From the NCBI GenBank assembly GCA_019916065.1, contig CM034244.1, positions 32,983,433-33,047,432 of the forward strand: a stretch of DNA of 64,000 nucleotides. The letters run 5' to 3'. A program made the position numbers and the translations under genes. Below the pieces are notes generated by a model. It was given only the letters and a program-made list of their open reading frames with translations, made no database searches and was not told the origin of the DNA. Shown here piece after piece: positions 15,001 through 24,858 of this stretch (position 1 is its first letter; the number at the start of each line of letters is the position of its first letter). The DNA comes from Vitellaria paradoxa (taxonomy: Eukaryota; Streptophyta; Magnoliopsida; Ericales; Sapotaceae).

Positions 15001-18000
15001 ATGCCTCACCAATATATTTGTGGGGTTGGTGACTCCTACCATGCTGTTCGTGGGAAAATATCAGCTTTGCGGAAGTTAACAGATGATGTAATGGAATAGA
15101 GGCATTTGCTTGTTGCATTATAACCGACATAAGTTATCATATTTTTCTTGGATTTTAGGTTCAGATTTATTCATGAGTCTGTCACCTCTTCTTTCTTTAA
15201 ATGAAGAGAGTGGTTGCTAAGTTACATTGAGTCTTCTAAGATGTATGATGTACCTGTGTAGATACTTGACACTTGCTCAAAGATACTTGGGTAAGAGTAT
15301 GGTATATGTGTCCCAATATAATTGAATATTATACAAATGTATTTAACAATTCAAGTTTAGCGGATAATTTATGCGTAAAAGTTATATTTTATGTATGAAA
15401 TACTCTAATAGAACCTCGTTAATACCATATTATCCTGTGAAATTAAATAATTATATTAAATATATAAATATTTTCCTGTGTCCCCATATTATTGAATAAG
15501 AGAATTTCTGGATCTGAATTTTAGACATGTACCCGTACCTGAGTCCATGTAACACAGTAGGTGTGATTTTTACATCATAGTGATCTGCATTTTTTGCTTG
15601 TTTTCTATGTAGCCTGCACAGACTGCAGCAGTGCGAGCTGAGCTTCATAGGCGAAGTATTGAGCAAATGAGGGTTAGATAATCCTCCTTATGAATTGCTG
15701 CTATATTGTTTTCTTCTCTGTGTGTGTTGGAGTTTAATGACAACTGTTGCATCTATGCAGATCAACAATCGGTCTATACAAGACATGCATTTATTTGCCG
15801 ACCCTTCACGCATTCCAATTGTAATTGTAGAACGTGTTGTGAATGCACCATTGCGCACTACGAGTGGAAATTCATACTTCACAAATTTCAACCAGAAAGA
15901 TTCATGTATGTTGCTCACTGATGTTGGATTTAAGGCCAAAAACAAATTATCTGCTGCTGGCACTCAACAAAACGGTCGTGTTTTGAAGATTGCTGTCTTT
16001 GTACATGGTTTTCAGGCATGCTTTTTTCTTCCACATGGCTTAAATTTGTACTATATTCTGCAGAGCAAATTAGGTCTTATACTGCCTTCAATTGTCGGAA
16101 CATTGCTTGTGAAGATGATTTCTTGCATATCTGTATCAAATTGTATTTGCAAGCATAGATCTATTAATTTCTTTATCCACTCAAAACATAAATAGGGGCA
16201 TCACCTGGATTTACGGCTTGTTCGGAATCAATGGCTTTTGTTAGATCCCAAGGTAGAATGTCTTATGTCAGAGGTGAATGAAGACAAAACATCTGGGGAC
16301 TTCAGAGAAATGGGACTAAGGCTGGCTCAAGAAGTGACTTCTTTCATTAAAAAGAAAATGGATAAAGCTTCAAGATCTGGAACTTTAGTAAATATCAAGC
16401 TTAGTTTTGTTGGGCATTCTATTGGAAATGTGATCATAAGAACTGCATTAACAGGTGTGCCCTTATAGCTTTAGAGAGTATGTTCTTCAATTTGCTGGAA
16501 ATAGAGTGCTAACACTGTGCTTTTATTCTTGCAGAGGACATTATGGAGCCATACCTAAGATATCTCCATACATACCTTTCTATATCTGGTCCCCATTTAG
16601 GTTATCTGTACAGTTCAAACTCTTTATTTAACTCTGGTTTGTGGCTCCTGAAGAAGCTCAAGCACACACAGTGCATTCATCAGCTTACTTACACTGATGA
16701 TCCAGATCTCCAAAATACATTCTTCTACAAACTCTGTAAGGTACTAAATAGAGTTCACCATACGCACAATCATGGTTATAGATGATCTTTTATATTTGGG
16801 GTCTCGCTTGTCCACCTTGGCATATTATGATTTTACCAAATTAATGGTAGTTTTATTATGTATATTTCTGATTGAATGTGTTCATTTCAAAGGAGAGGAG
16901 AGTTTATTGATTCTCTAACTTGGTTGAATTTCTAACATAGTTTCTATCCTTCTGTCAGCAAAAGACGCTGGAGAATTTCAAGAATATAATTCTGTTATCT
17001 TCACCGCAGGTATTTCTTATTTTTTTGAAGTATCTTATCTTATTAATAAACTTCTTGAACTTATGAATTCATATGGAGGAATCTATTATGCGTTCGGTTC
17101 TGGCATCATGCCTTTGGGGGACAATGGTAGGGCTTTACTTAGGTCCAAGGGTCCAGAACAAACTAGGATGATTTGGACTTGGTCTCTTATGGGTTTATTG
17201 TTATCTGCAGAAGAATAACCTTGGAAACAAAAATGAATTCTTCTCATAGTTTCAGTATCCTGTTCTGAGAAATATATGCACTGCTTTATCAGAGGTTGCA
17301 ACACTTTCTTATGTTTTGGAGCCATTCAATCACATGGCATTGAAACAAAAGATATTAACGGCATTGAGGACTGCTTTTCTCAATCTTTAGAGAGAGAAAG
17401 AGAGAGAGAGCATATTTTGACGCGTGTTAAAAGGTGCAAACAAACGACTCATTTTCACTTGTATCCATAACTGAAAAACAAAAGACAATTAAGGTTGCAA
17501 CTCATGAAAGCTCATGCAATAATTGTGGACTGCACATTCTAGTCTGATTGACGTTAGTATTAACTTTCAGCAGTCCTTATCCTAAGGTTTATGGAAAGAG
17601 GTTGCATTAATTATATTTGTTAAGTCACCAATTGTTCCAAAAGTTTTAAGTACTTGAAAGTGAGCCCAACAATATATATTAAGTTATTTCAATAGTTCCT
17701 TTTATGTGTAAACCTAATTTGCACGTGGAGGAAAAACAAGCAAATTAAAGGTGCACTAACACAAGCAAACAAAATGCACAACAATGAATGGGGAATAGCA
17801 AGATTTAAACCCAGGACTTCTAGAATTAGAGCTCTGATATCATGTTAAGTCATTAGTTGCCCCAAAAGCTTAAGGTATTAGGAAATGGGCCAAACAATAT
17901 ATATCAAGCTATTTCAACAATATTTAAATTAACTATAATTTTTCATTTCATTCTTTGGTAATACTTTTATATAATGACCAGTCCTAATGCTATTACTTTT

Positions 18001-18304
18001 GTGTGTCGCTCAGGATGGTTATGTTCCATATCATTCGGCCAGAATCGAATTGTGCCAGGGAGCTGCAGGAGACAGCTCAAAGAAGGGAAAAATCTTTCTA
18101 GAGATGCTGAATGATTGTATGGACCAGATCCGGACACCGTCCTGCGAGCATAGGCTATTCATGCGATGCGACGTCAATTTTAACATCTCATCCCAGGGCA
18201 GGAACTTGAACACCATCATCGGGCGAGCTGCTCATATAGAGTTCCTCGAGTCGGACATTTTTGCAAGGTTCATTATGTGGTCTTTCACGGAACTGTTCCG
18301 ATGA
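1..18304 (+). CDS. FAM135/DUF676 putative serine esterase (lipase-like), 5' end outside window
   Basis: Plant FAM135-type alpha/beta-hydrolase, the group of Arabidopsis At1g58350 (ZW18) and At1g09980; the substrate is not known. Fourteen exons join with no frame break: 1-68, 3136-3290, 3839-3903, 4035-4229, 4398-4452, 13600-13812, 13907-14040, 14904-15087, 15613-15672, 15761-16015, 16196-16454, 16535-16740, 16959-17009, 18014-18304. Together they give 729 residues and a TGA stop. The window opens inside a coding exon ([10 protein letters not shown]...), so the start codon lies upstream. The first half is the FAM135-specific region (for example [19 protein letters not shown]). The hydrolase part shows VFVHGFQ/GHHLDLR across exons 10-11, the nucleophile elbow GHSIG in exon 11, and DGYVP and [11 protein letters not shown] in exon 14. 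Ser as nucleophile is family knowledge; assigning Asp and His of the triad to the last two motifs is inference. Intron 5 is 9.1 kb and packed with retroelements, and intron 10 uses a GC donor. The gene is convergent with the J-domain gene. Confidence 0.95.
400..1345. repeat. Diverged internal duplication in intron 1
   Basis: Bases about 400-600 and about 1130-1345 resemble each other. Shared blocks include agtcaaatgcttagtttc, a ttgatttgattt run, and atatagatggtt followed by similar T-rich sequence. The copies are clearly diverged and about 740 bp apart. No coding content or element ends are visible, so the origin is unknown. Confidence 0.45.
1490..1640 (-). mobile_element. L1-type LINE remnant, start of the endonuclease domain
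   Basis: Read on the minus strand, the segment gives NVRGLNGG and then, in another frame, [21 protein letters not shown]. This is the conserved opening of plant L1 ORF2 endonuclease (WN-RGLN ... QETK). A stop and a frameshift separate the pieces, and neither upstream ORF1 nor downstream reverse transcriptase adjoins it. Confidence 0.7.
2405..3067. repeat. MITE-like element with a 183-bp tandem duplication of its right end
   Basis: The left end ggggtgtgtttggtgcaatt near 2408 is matched in inverted form by cattgctccaaactcactct near 2812, the terminal-repeat style of Harbinger-like MITEs. From about 2705 to 2887 and again from about 2888 to 3067 the right half is repeated (ttcaccattcatctctgaaa in both, each ending in a tccaaa-cactcttaat right end). 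The second copy stops about 70 bp before exon 2. No ORF is present. Element class is inferred from the ends only. Confidence 0.55.
4515..5070 (-). mobile_element. L1-type LINE fragment (reverse transcriptase piece and 3' tail)
   Basis: The minus strand from 5067 reads [20 protein letters not shown], matching the [10 protein letters not shown]...GLASILGC block behind the L1 reverse transcriptase core. Its low-coordinate end is a poly-T run near 4524-4536, the plus-strand image of an L1 poly-A tail. The middle of the protein is missing. It lies in intron 5 of the esterase gene. Confidence 0.65.
5160..7270 (-). mobile_element. 5'-truncated L1-type LINE (reverse transcriptase to zf-RVT region)
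   Basis: Reading down the minus strand gives, in order: [20 protein letters not shown] with ...[13 protein letters not shown] (about 7225-7100), [13 protein letters not shown] and [15 protein letters not shown] (6960-6740, the FADD active-site box decayed to FANN), [20 protein letters not shown] and a [18 protein letters not shown] block (6670-6470), then the zf-RVT-like tail near 5700-5400. Several frameshifts and stops show it is dead. The 3' end lies near 5160. Antisense to the host gene. Confidence 0.85.
7330..7735 (-). mobile_element. Second L1-type LINE fragment (fingers region of reverse transcriptase)
   Basis: Minus-strand pieces read [20 protein letters not shown] near 7700-7640 and then a stop-riddled copy of the same QILDAVLIANEV...LDIEKAYDH stretch that also occurs in the neighbouring fragment at 7225-7030. 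Because that stretch occurs twice, this is a separate L1 copy and not the upstream part of the neighbour. Confidence 0.6.
8948..9261 (-). mobile_element. TRIM retrotransposon, copy 1 (314 bp, TSD AGCTT)
   Basis: Terminal direct repeats of about 75 bp run TGTTGAG... from 8948 and TGTTAATTC... to 9261 on the plus strand, both ending in TTTTAACA. On the minus strand the 5' repeat is followed by TGGTATTAATGCTC, a decayed initiator-Met tRNA primer-binding site. The perfect 5-bp duplication AGCTT occupies 8943-8947 and 9262-9266. There is no coding capacity. It is inserted in the RTE element. The LTRs are quite diverged, so the insertion is old. Confidence 0.85.
9639..9765. mobile_element. Harbinger-like MITE (127 bp, TSD TTA)
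   Basis: The segment starts gggggtgtctgaagtt and ends agctctaaacaaaccc, an imperfect inverted pair. It is flanked by TTA at 9636-9638 and 9766-9768. RTE coding similarity resumes on either side, supporting an insertion. The short length and few matching end bases keep this tentative. Confidence 0.5.
10607..12067 (-). mobile_element. 5'-truncated L1 LINE with 19-bp target duplication, nested in the RTE
   Basis: The insertion proper is 10626-12048. The 19-mer tttttgtttccaaatccat occurs at 10607-10625 and 12049-12067. A poly-T run at the low end is the poly-A tail of a minus-strand element. On the minus strand the coding remains run [17 protein letters not shown] near 12030-11975, [20 protein letters not shown] (about 11400), a [17 protein letters not shown] block (11230-11180), and the zf-RVT motif [20 protein letters not shown] (11110-11050). 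About the last third of ORF2 remains, interrupted by frameshifts, with an internal A22 tract near 10686-10708. Confidence 0.92.
12561..13599 (+). other. Remainder of FAM135 intron 5, nothing assigned
   Basis: Unclassified sequence between the RTE element and exon 6. An open frame at 12562-13122 has no recognisable family. Two loosely similar stretches near 12970-13040 and 13095-13165 share gaactcttcagacacaaatt and gcactcttaaggcacaaatt, suggesting an old duplication of about 125 bp. The intron ends cataacag before GCC ATG CTT. Confidence 0.5.
16016..16195 (+). other. GC-AG intron (intron 10 of the FAM135 gene)
   Basis: Exon 10 ends GGT TTT CAG and the intron begins gcatgc; it ends aaatag before GGG CAT CAC. 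Only this junction yields the family motif VHGFQ-GHHLDLR. No GT donor in register is available, and reading through meets a stop. GC donors are a known minor class in plants. Confidence 0.85.
17618..17919 (-). mobile_element. TRIM retrotransposon, copy 2 (302 bp, TSD ATATT)
   Basis: Two 77-bp direct repeats (17618-17694 and 17843-17919) share TGTTAAGTCA at the left and tatttcaa near the right. On the minus strand the 5' repeat is followed directly by TGATATCAGAGCTC, a near-canonical initiator-Met primer-binding site. ATATT at 17613-17617 and 17920-17924 is a perfect 5-bp target duplication. Same family as copy 1, here in intron 13 of the esterase gene and antisense to it. Confidence 0.92.
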
Positions 18305-18830
18305 TTGTTTATTGGTAGTGTGGTTTGTAGCTTGTTTCGGTCAGTCCAGCATCTCGGCCTGTTGTTATCGGGCTATTATTACTCTACTGCCTACATTTTC
18401 GACACGAGGACCAAGAACAGTTTGGTATTTTGGAGCAGTGTCTGGTGAATTGCAAGCCCATCCAGGAGACAGGTTGGTAGGCTTTACCGCGTTGTATATT
18501 ATTGGCTCAAAGCTAGCTGATTCCCAAGTAAGGGAGTGTTTGTTTCATCCCAATTGGGCAGTAAGTGAACTTTTTAGAGATGTAATTATCATCAGTAGGA
18601 AGGAGTAACTGGTTCTGATTTCTGCTTCGCTAATTACTTTAGGAACCAAGAGAGAGGTATTTATGTAATTTTTTGTACACGACGTGGGGGTTACGTTGGA
18701 AATATGGGGAATTGATGGGGGGAGGCTCTTGTAAGGAAAATCACAAATGTTACATGTAATTGTTATGCAACTAATCTGCAGTGTTGGGATCTTTTAAGCA
18801 ATAAATGTGTAGTTTTGAAGTGACAAAATC
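18305..18830 (+). terminator. 3' UTR and likely poly-A region of the FAM135 gene
   Basis: Non-coding sequence follows TGA. An AATAAA hexamer at 18800-18805, in gcaataaatgtgta, is a plausible polyadenylation signal about 500 bp after the stop. The actual cleavage site is not visible from sequence. Confidence 0.5.
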
Positions 18831-19674
18831 TGGGTATAACCTTCCTCATTTCTGTTTTGCTTGCTTAGTTTAACTTAGCTTCACTTAGGGTTGAAATGTA
18901 GGTAGTATTCAAATGAGAATAATTCATGAATATGAATCTGTTGGTGTGTGTGTGTGTGCGTGTGTGTATACATATATATGTAGTAGTGTACCAGAAAAGC
19001 AAATCAAAACCAAATTGTCATCATCTATGATTCTTACTATATCCAGCAAGACACACCTTGAAGAAATGTGAAGTGTGTCAAAAGGCAGATTACTGTTATT
19101 GGAATGATGGATCCCTCTTTGGCTAATAAGAGGCACTGTAACTGGTATTCGTGTGATCGGTTTGATAGGCATTATTTATTTATTTATTTTTGGGGATCAT
19201 ATTCGGGATTGAGTTCATCCCCTTGGCCTGTAGTAATATAGATGATGAATTGACTTGTAGACAGGAAAGGGTAAGAACTCAGCAGGACAGTATGCCCCCT
19301 CATCGAATCAGACAAATAATTGGTAGTGCAAAATATAGGAATTAAACTCTGTTTGTTGCCAGTGAACGGCCAAAATAATAATAATAATAATACATCAAGG
19401 GTATAGGACCAGGCTAGTGGGAGAGGAAGGGACCAACTTCAGCCCTTGAAGTCGCATGAAAGGGTGGGTATTCTATTTAATATGCTGTATCCAGTCATGA
19501 ATTGGTGCAACTTGAAATGTCGTTTCAGAAGTCATTACTTAAACAAACACAACTAAATGCATCGACCCCAAAAATGTAGGGTAACAAAACAACTTAATCA
19601 AATTTTTTTTTTTGGTTCATTTTCAAATTTCCAAACACCATAAACAGTGACTGTATAATACATACTCTTGAAAG

Positions 19675-19714
<40 letters not shown>

Positions 19715-20070
19715 CTCGTACCAAGAAAAAAAGACAGAATAGGTAGGCTCCCATGGCCAGAGAAATTTCCTGTTGCTTTGTGATCTCTTGGGAAAATGTC
19801 TTCTTTCGTTTCAAGGGATTGTGCTAGCAATAGTTAGTGAAGAGGCCAGCAAAGTCTCTCATCAGATGCGCACACTTTCTTTATCATGGTCTGTCTGTTA
19901 GTGTTGCCGGCAGATACAACAACATAATCTTAAGTCAGCTGCATCAAATGCATTCACTTGCGTCTGTCCACGCTGCCAATACGTATGCAGATTGCTCTCT
20001 CACGTGAAGCCATTTTTTTACGTCAACTCTTTGCTCAAGTTCAATAGATAACATAAAAAGAAAAATGATA

Positions 20071-20112
<42 letters not shown>

Positions 20113-20432
20113 CAAAACTTCCCCCAAAATAATTTTTTTGGGCACCTTAATTTCTTGCTCTAGCTTTCAGCTATTTCAGAAACCTCTATCCACACACAAA
20201 CACCCCATCTACTCTTGAAGAAGAGCAGCTGAAGTCCTTGTCCATATGATGGGCCTTTCACAGAAGAAACACATTGTAGTAGTGGCTTATTCACTGAAAA
20301 CATCATCCCAACTAGGGCTTCAGTCTCATGGTTTTCATCCATGATGCCAAGATCCATCTTGACAGGCTTTGCCAACATCATTAGTACCTGTTTGATCAAC
20401 TTGTTTCCGGCCATCTAGATTGTGAGTTCCCC
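18831..20432. other. Convergent intergenic spacer
   Basis: No gene is seen between the two convergent genes. It contains a GT microsatellite near 18943-18967, TTTA repeats near 19165-19185, an ATA run near 19375-19392, an A tract of roughly 36 bp ending at 19711, and a CT microsatellite near 20076-20107. The part next to 20433 should include the 3' UTR of the minus-strand gene. Confidence 0.7.
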
Positions 20433-23400
20433 CTATGATCTCCAAACATCTCGCCATTGGCGCCTGCTGGTGCTTCTCTCGAATGGATAATTCTGGGCAT
20501 CTGTATTCATTCTTGATGTGCTGCCTCCTTTGCCACTCTTTTGGGCGTTTCGCATCTCTTCTTCTAGATCATATCTTAAGCGCTGCAAACAGACAGCAAT
20601 TGACCAAGTTTAACACCAAAGTTTCAAGGGAACACACACGTTCACATATCTATGTATACATAGATGCTGTTTGGAACACCAAATTGTACCAAAAAAATGG
20701 AAAAAGTGTAATGCATTAGATGCTTTTTGGCATTGGGAAGATCAACCAAAATCCACCAAAAAATCCGTTTAAACATAAAAAAGCAAAATGTTTGCACGGA
20801 TTTTGAAAGAAAAGTACTAATAGTAGCTTCAGATGGACCCTACGGTGCTCCAGAAAAGTACTGACAAGACTATAGAAACTATGTTGTCTTACTTCTAGTG
20901 GGTATTGGAATTGGAGCTACTTATATTGGGTCTCAGATGCGCACGGAGAACGAAATTGGCAAAGTTTGAAAAAAAGTTTGTATCTTTTGATAACTTTTTG
21001 CGAGTTTTGGGCTCCCAAACGGGGCCATAAAGAGGATAGTAGTTGAGCAATTCGATAACAAATGATTTCTCTTGGTGAAGAATGTGCATGGAAAAGATTG
21101 ATCCAAAAGATTGCATATATTATAAAAGAGAGAGAATAATAGAAAGCAATTTATCACCGAGTCCACAGTCAAAATTAGTGGGGACTACTAACTATTACAT
21201 GTAGCATCATATGGACTTATCCTAGCTAAAGTGCTCTGCCGTCTCATCCTATCAGGTAAACAAGCATACCTGGGTGTCGGCTGTTCATTTCCAAGCTCCT
21301 AACCATGCCCGAAGGAAAAATATAGTAAAATAAATGGGCATGCCGTATTTAGTCAAAGGTGGTGCGCTCAACATCTATTTCAGTGTTTACAACTATGTAG
21401 GTTTGACACTAACTGGATACAAATAGGCATCATTTTGAAGTATCCATGCTTCATAGTTCATGAGAAATCAGTTAAACAACCATTGTGGATGCTTACTGAT
21501 AAAAAAATTGAAAAAAAAAAAAAAAATTGTGGGTGCACCTACAGAAACAGTCTTTTTTCACAGAGGGAAAAAAAGAGGGGGGTAGGAATGGTCAAAGACT
21601 CAAAGGTCATGGGACATGCCTTTCAAAATTTGAGGAACAAAGGGATGATACCTTGGTAGGATCTGAAAGTACTGCATATGCTTCTCCAATCATTTTGAAG
21701 AGCTTATCAGCATCTTTGTGAACCTCTTCCACTACCTCCTTCCAAATCCCATCATCTGCGTTCTCACTTCTAGCCAAGGATTGACCAGCCTACATCAGCA
21801 AAATACTATTAGAAAGAGTAAATCATAGTATAGGAGCAGCTACTAAGATTCTGAAACCTTGTCAGGATGGTGTCTGAGTGCAGCTTTCCGATAGGCCTTC
21901 CTAATTTCTGATGCCGTTACAGATGGATCGACGCCCCTGGCATTGAAATGCAGTTGATTATAGACTATTTATTTGATTGCTCTTTAGAAGCATTACATCA
22001 GAAAAATGGCAACATCTTTGAAAAAAAAATATTATCATTTTCCGTCTCATTGAAAGGAAATTTTCACAAAAAACCTGCATTACATGGACTAACGTAAATA
22101 TCACTGCAGGTATCTGCCCAAGTATTAGATTCATCTACTTCACAATTCCTAGCACAAACTTACATTCAATTTTCTTGCTATTGTTCTTTCATTTCCGAAG
22201 GTAAAAAGGTGTAATTTAAAGCATTGAGTATGGACACTTCCCCCACTTTGAAGCAACAATGTCCAAAAGTAACTAACAAAGGAGATTGATGTGTAACAAA
22301 CTTGAATTACCGGCAGTCTCTGCTAGGTGCTTGCCCAACTGAATGATAATGTACATTTAACACAATGATTTATAGGGTCTGAAAAATCCATGCACCTCTG
22401 AGAATATGCAACCCCAACAGAAAGAATATGAAAAAGTAGGAATTATGGCAAAATTAGACCAATCATTAATGGAAAGAATTTAAAGCTTAAATATTTTTAG
22501 GGAAAATAGAAATGCTAATAATAATGAGACTGTTTAACAGAAACCCAGATGACTCTACTTAATTACCATTCTGAAAATGTGTTAGAAAATGATAGTATGC
22601 TTTCAGTAAGTGGTAATTGTTGCCAAAAGATAAATAACTCCGTCCAAAAAATGGTGCATTTGATTGCTTGACTTGTGAAGCATGGATTGAATAAGGAGCT
22701 GCCAACGTTATAGGCTGGACAAATGTTGAAAATTGAGAAGAAAGAATGGAAAAATGGAAAACAATAATAGGCAACTAGATGCCCTTTTGAATAGGGCCAA
22801 AATTTTTCTTTGCTTGAATAAGGTCCAAAACAATACAAATATTCTTCTTTTCTTTCCTTCTCTTCATCTATTTTCCTTAGTTTTTATCCCAAGAACCTAA
22901 TTCCACAATCTTAACCCTTTCCCATTATTTGAATAATGGTACTCTTATTCATAAAAAATAATTAAGAGAATTCCAAAGTCCAAACACTAGCTCTCTACCA
23001 TTTAAGTAACTAATTTTCTTGTCCCAACTAAATGAATTCTGACCGTTTTAATCCACAAACCTCCTAATCCCACAACCATATTTATTATTTATTTCTTAGG
23101 CAGTAATTTTTGTTGTCCATTTTAGGGTTTTATGTGGTAGATGTAGAACAAAGGCTCTTTTGCATTTTATCTTAGGGTTGTACAAGTTAAAAGACTTCTA
23201 TTCCAACTTTCTAATTCTAAACCTTACAAGCCATGCCCTTCACCTATCACAAACAAAATTTGCAGATTTCTAGTGATTTACCGCATGACGTAGATTACAT
23301 CATGAACCAAGTGAAGAGTCAAATGAATTCAAAGCACACAAATCAAGATATGTGATAATGCTTTATGCCTCAGAAGCATGCATTGCAACAAATCAAAGTA

Positions 23401-24809
23401 ATGCATCCAATGCCTGTAATTTATACAGTAACATGATAAAGCGAAAACTTATAAAAGTACATATAATGAAAGATTTAAAAAAAAAAAAATCTAAATTGCT
23501 GATTTCAGAAAATGGGAACTTACAAAATAAGATACATATTCAAGGGGATTTCCTTTCTCGCTTCTTCTTCCATTACAGAAAGCCGTTGTTGAGCTTCTCT
23601 TAACTCATTCACATTTGTCATTCTATCAGATGCACCAGAATGCTTCATGAGAAGGGAGACTAATCTCTGACGATCAATAGCTGCTTGTTCATAGTCTCTA
23701 ATAATCTCAAATAAAGTTGCTCGCCTAGAAATTGCCTGCAAAATGCATGACCATGATAAAGGACTACTTACTAACAAACTATTGTGATGAGGACATCATC
23801 TAGATTTTTATTTCTTTTATTATTATTATTATTTTATTTATTATTTGGACCCATTTGTTTTGGGCTTTATTGATAATGAGTTTATATTATTAGAGGTTAT
23901 TTGGACCCATTTGTTTTTGGGCTATTTTAGTATCGGTTTATTTTATTTTAGGCCTTTTGTGTTAGGCCCATGATGTGTTTTATTTAAACCCTAATTAGGG
24001 TTAACAGAGGGGGATTTTGATTGATTGAATAATATTGGTGGCTGGTTTTTCTTTCCCCTCTTTTCTTCTGATTCTTCTTCTCTTCTTCTCTACTTTCTTC
24101 TTTCTCTTGCTTTCTCTCTATTCTTTCTTTACTTTCAATTGTTGTTCCGCATCAACTTGGTATCAGAGCGAAACCCTGGTGCAAAAGAAAAATATCAAAT
24201 CACCATTTTCAGCCGTGAGAAAAAAAAAAACCCTAGCCGCAGCCGCTGCCATACGCGTACGCGTCGTCACCCTCAAGACCTTCGTATACACTTTCGTGCA
24301 TTTCCGGCTACACCCAGCTCCGGCGACCTACACCACCGGAATCACCTACCTTCGGCGAACTCATCGGTGACCCCAACAACCTCCGGCGACTTTTCCGGCG
24401 ACCGGCCGGCGACTTTTCCGGCGAACTCCGGCGAAATCCAGCAACACCACCTGCCTCCGGTGAACTCCCAAGTGACCTCCAGCGACCTCCGGCAACTTTT
24501 TCGGTGAACCTCCGGCGACTTCCGGCGAACCTCCGGCGACTTTGATGAATTCCAGAATACTCTGTCAATCTATTTTGGCAAATTTTAAGCAACAAGACAG
24601 CAGACTACTTATTCGGATGTTTCAAAAGTGAACACTTTATATAGTTTGAAGCAAAGGTTTGGATTAGATACAATTCTCTCATTGTTAATTATGATAAATG
24701 CTTATATCATATGGCAGCATGAATTGCATAAATTTGAACTTGAACCTTACCTATTTGTTTCATTTATCCTACTTCCTATTTCCCTTTTAAATTTAGTTAA
24801 TTGTTGCCC

Positions 24810-24858
<49 letters not shown>

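Noticed and set aside
24308..24595. Arg/Gly-rich minus-strand frame over CCGGCGA repeats
   Set aside because: A product of simple GC-rich repeats in the retrotransposon leader; no family and poor composition.
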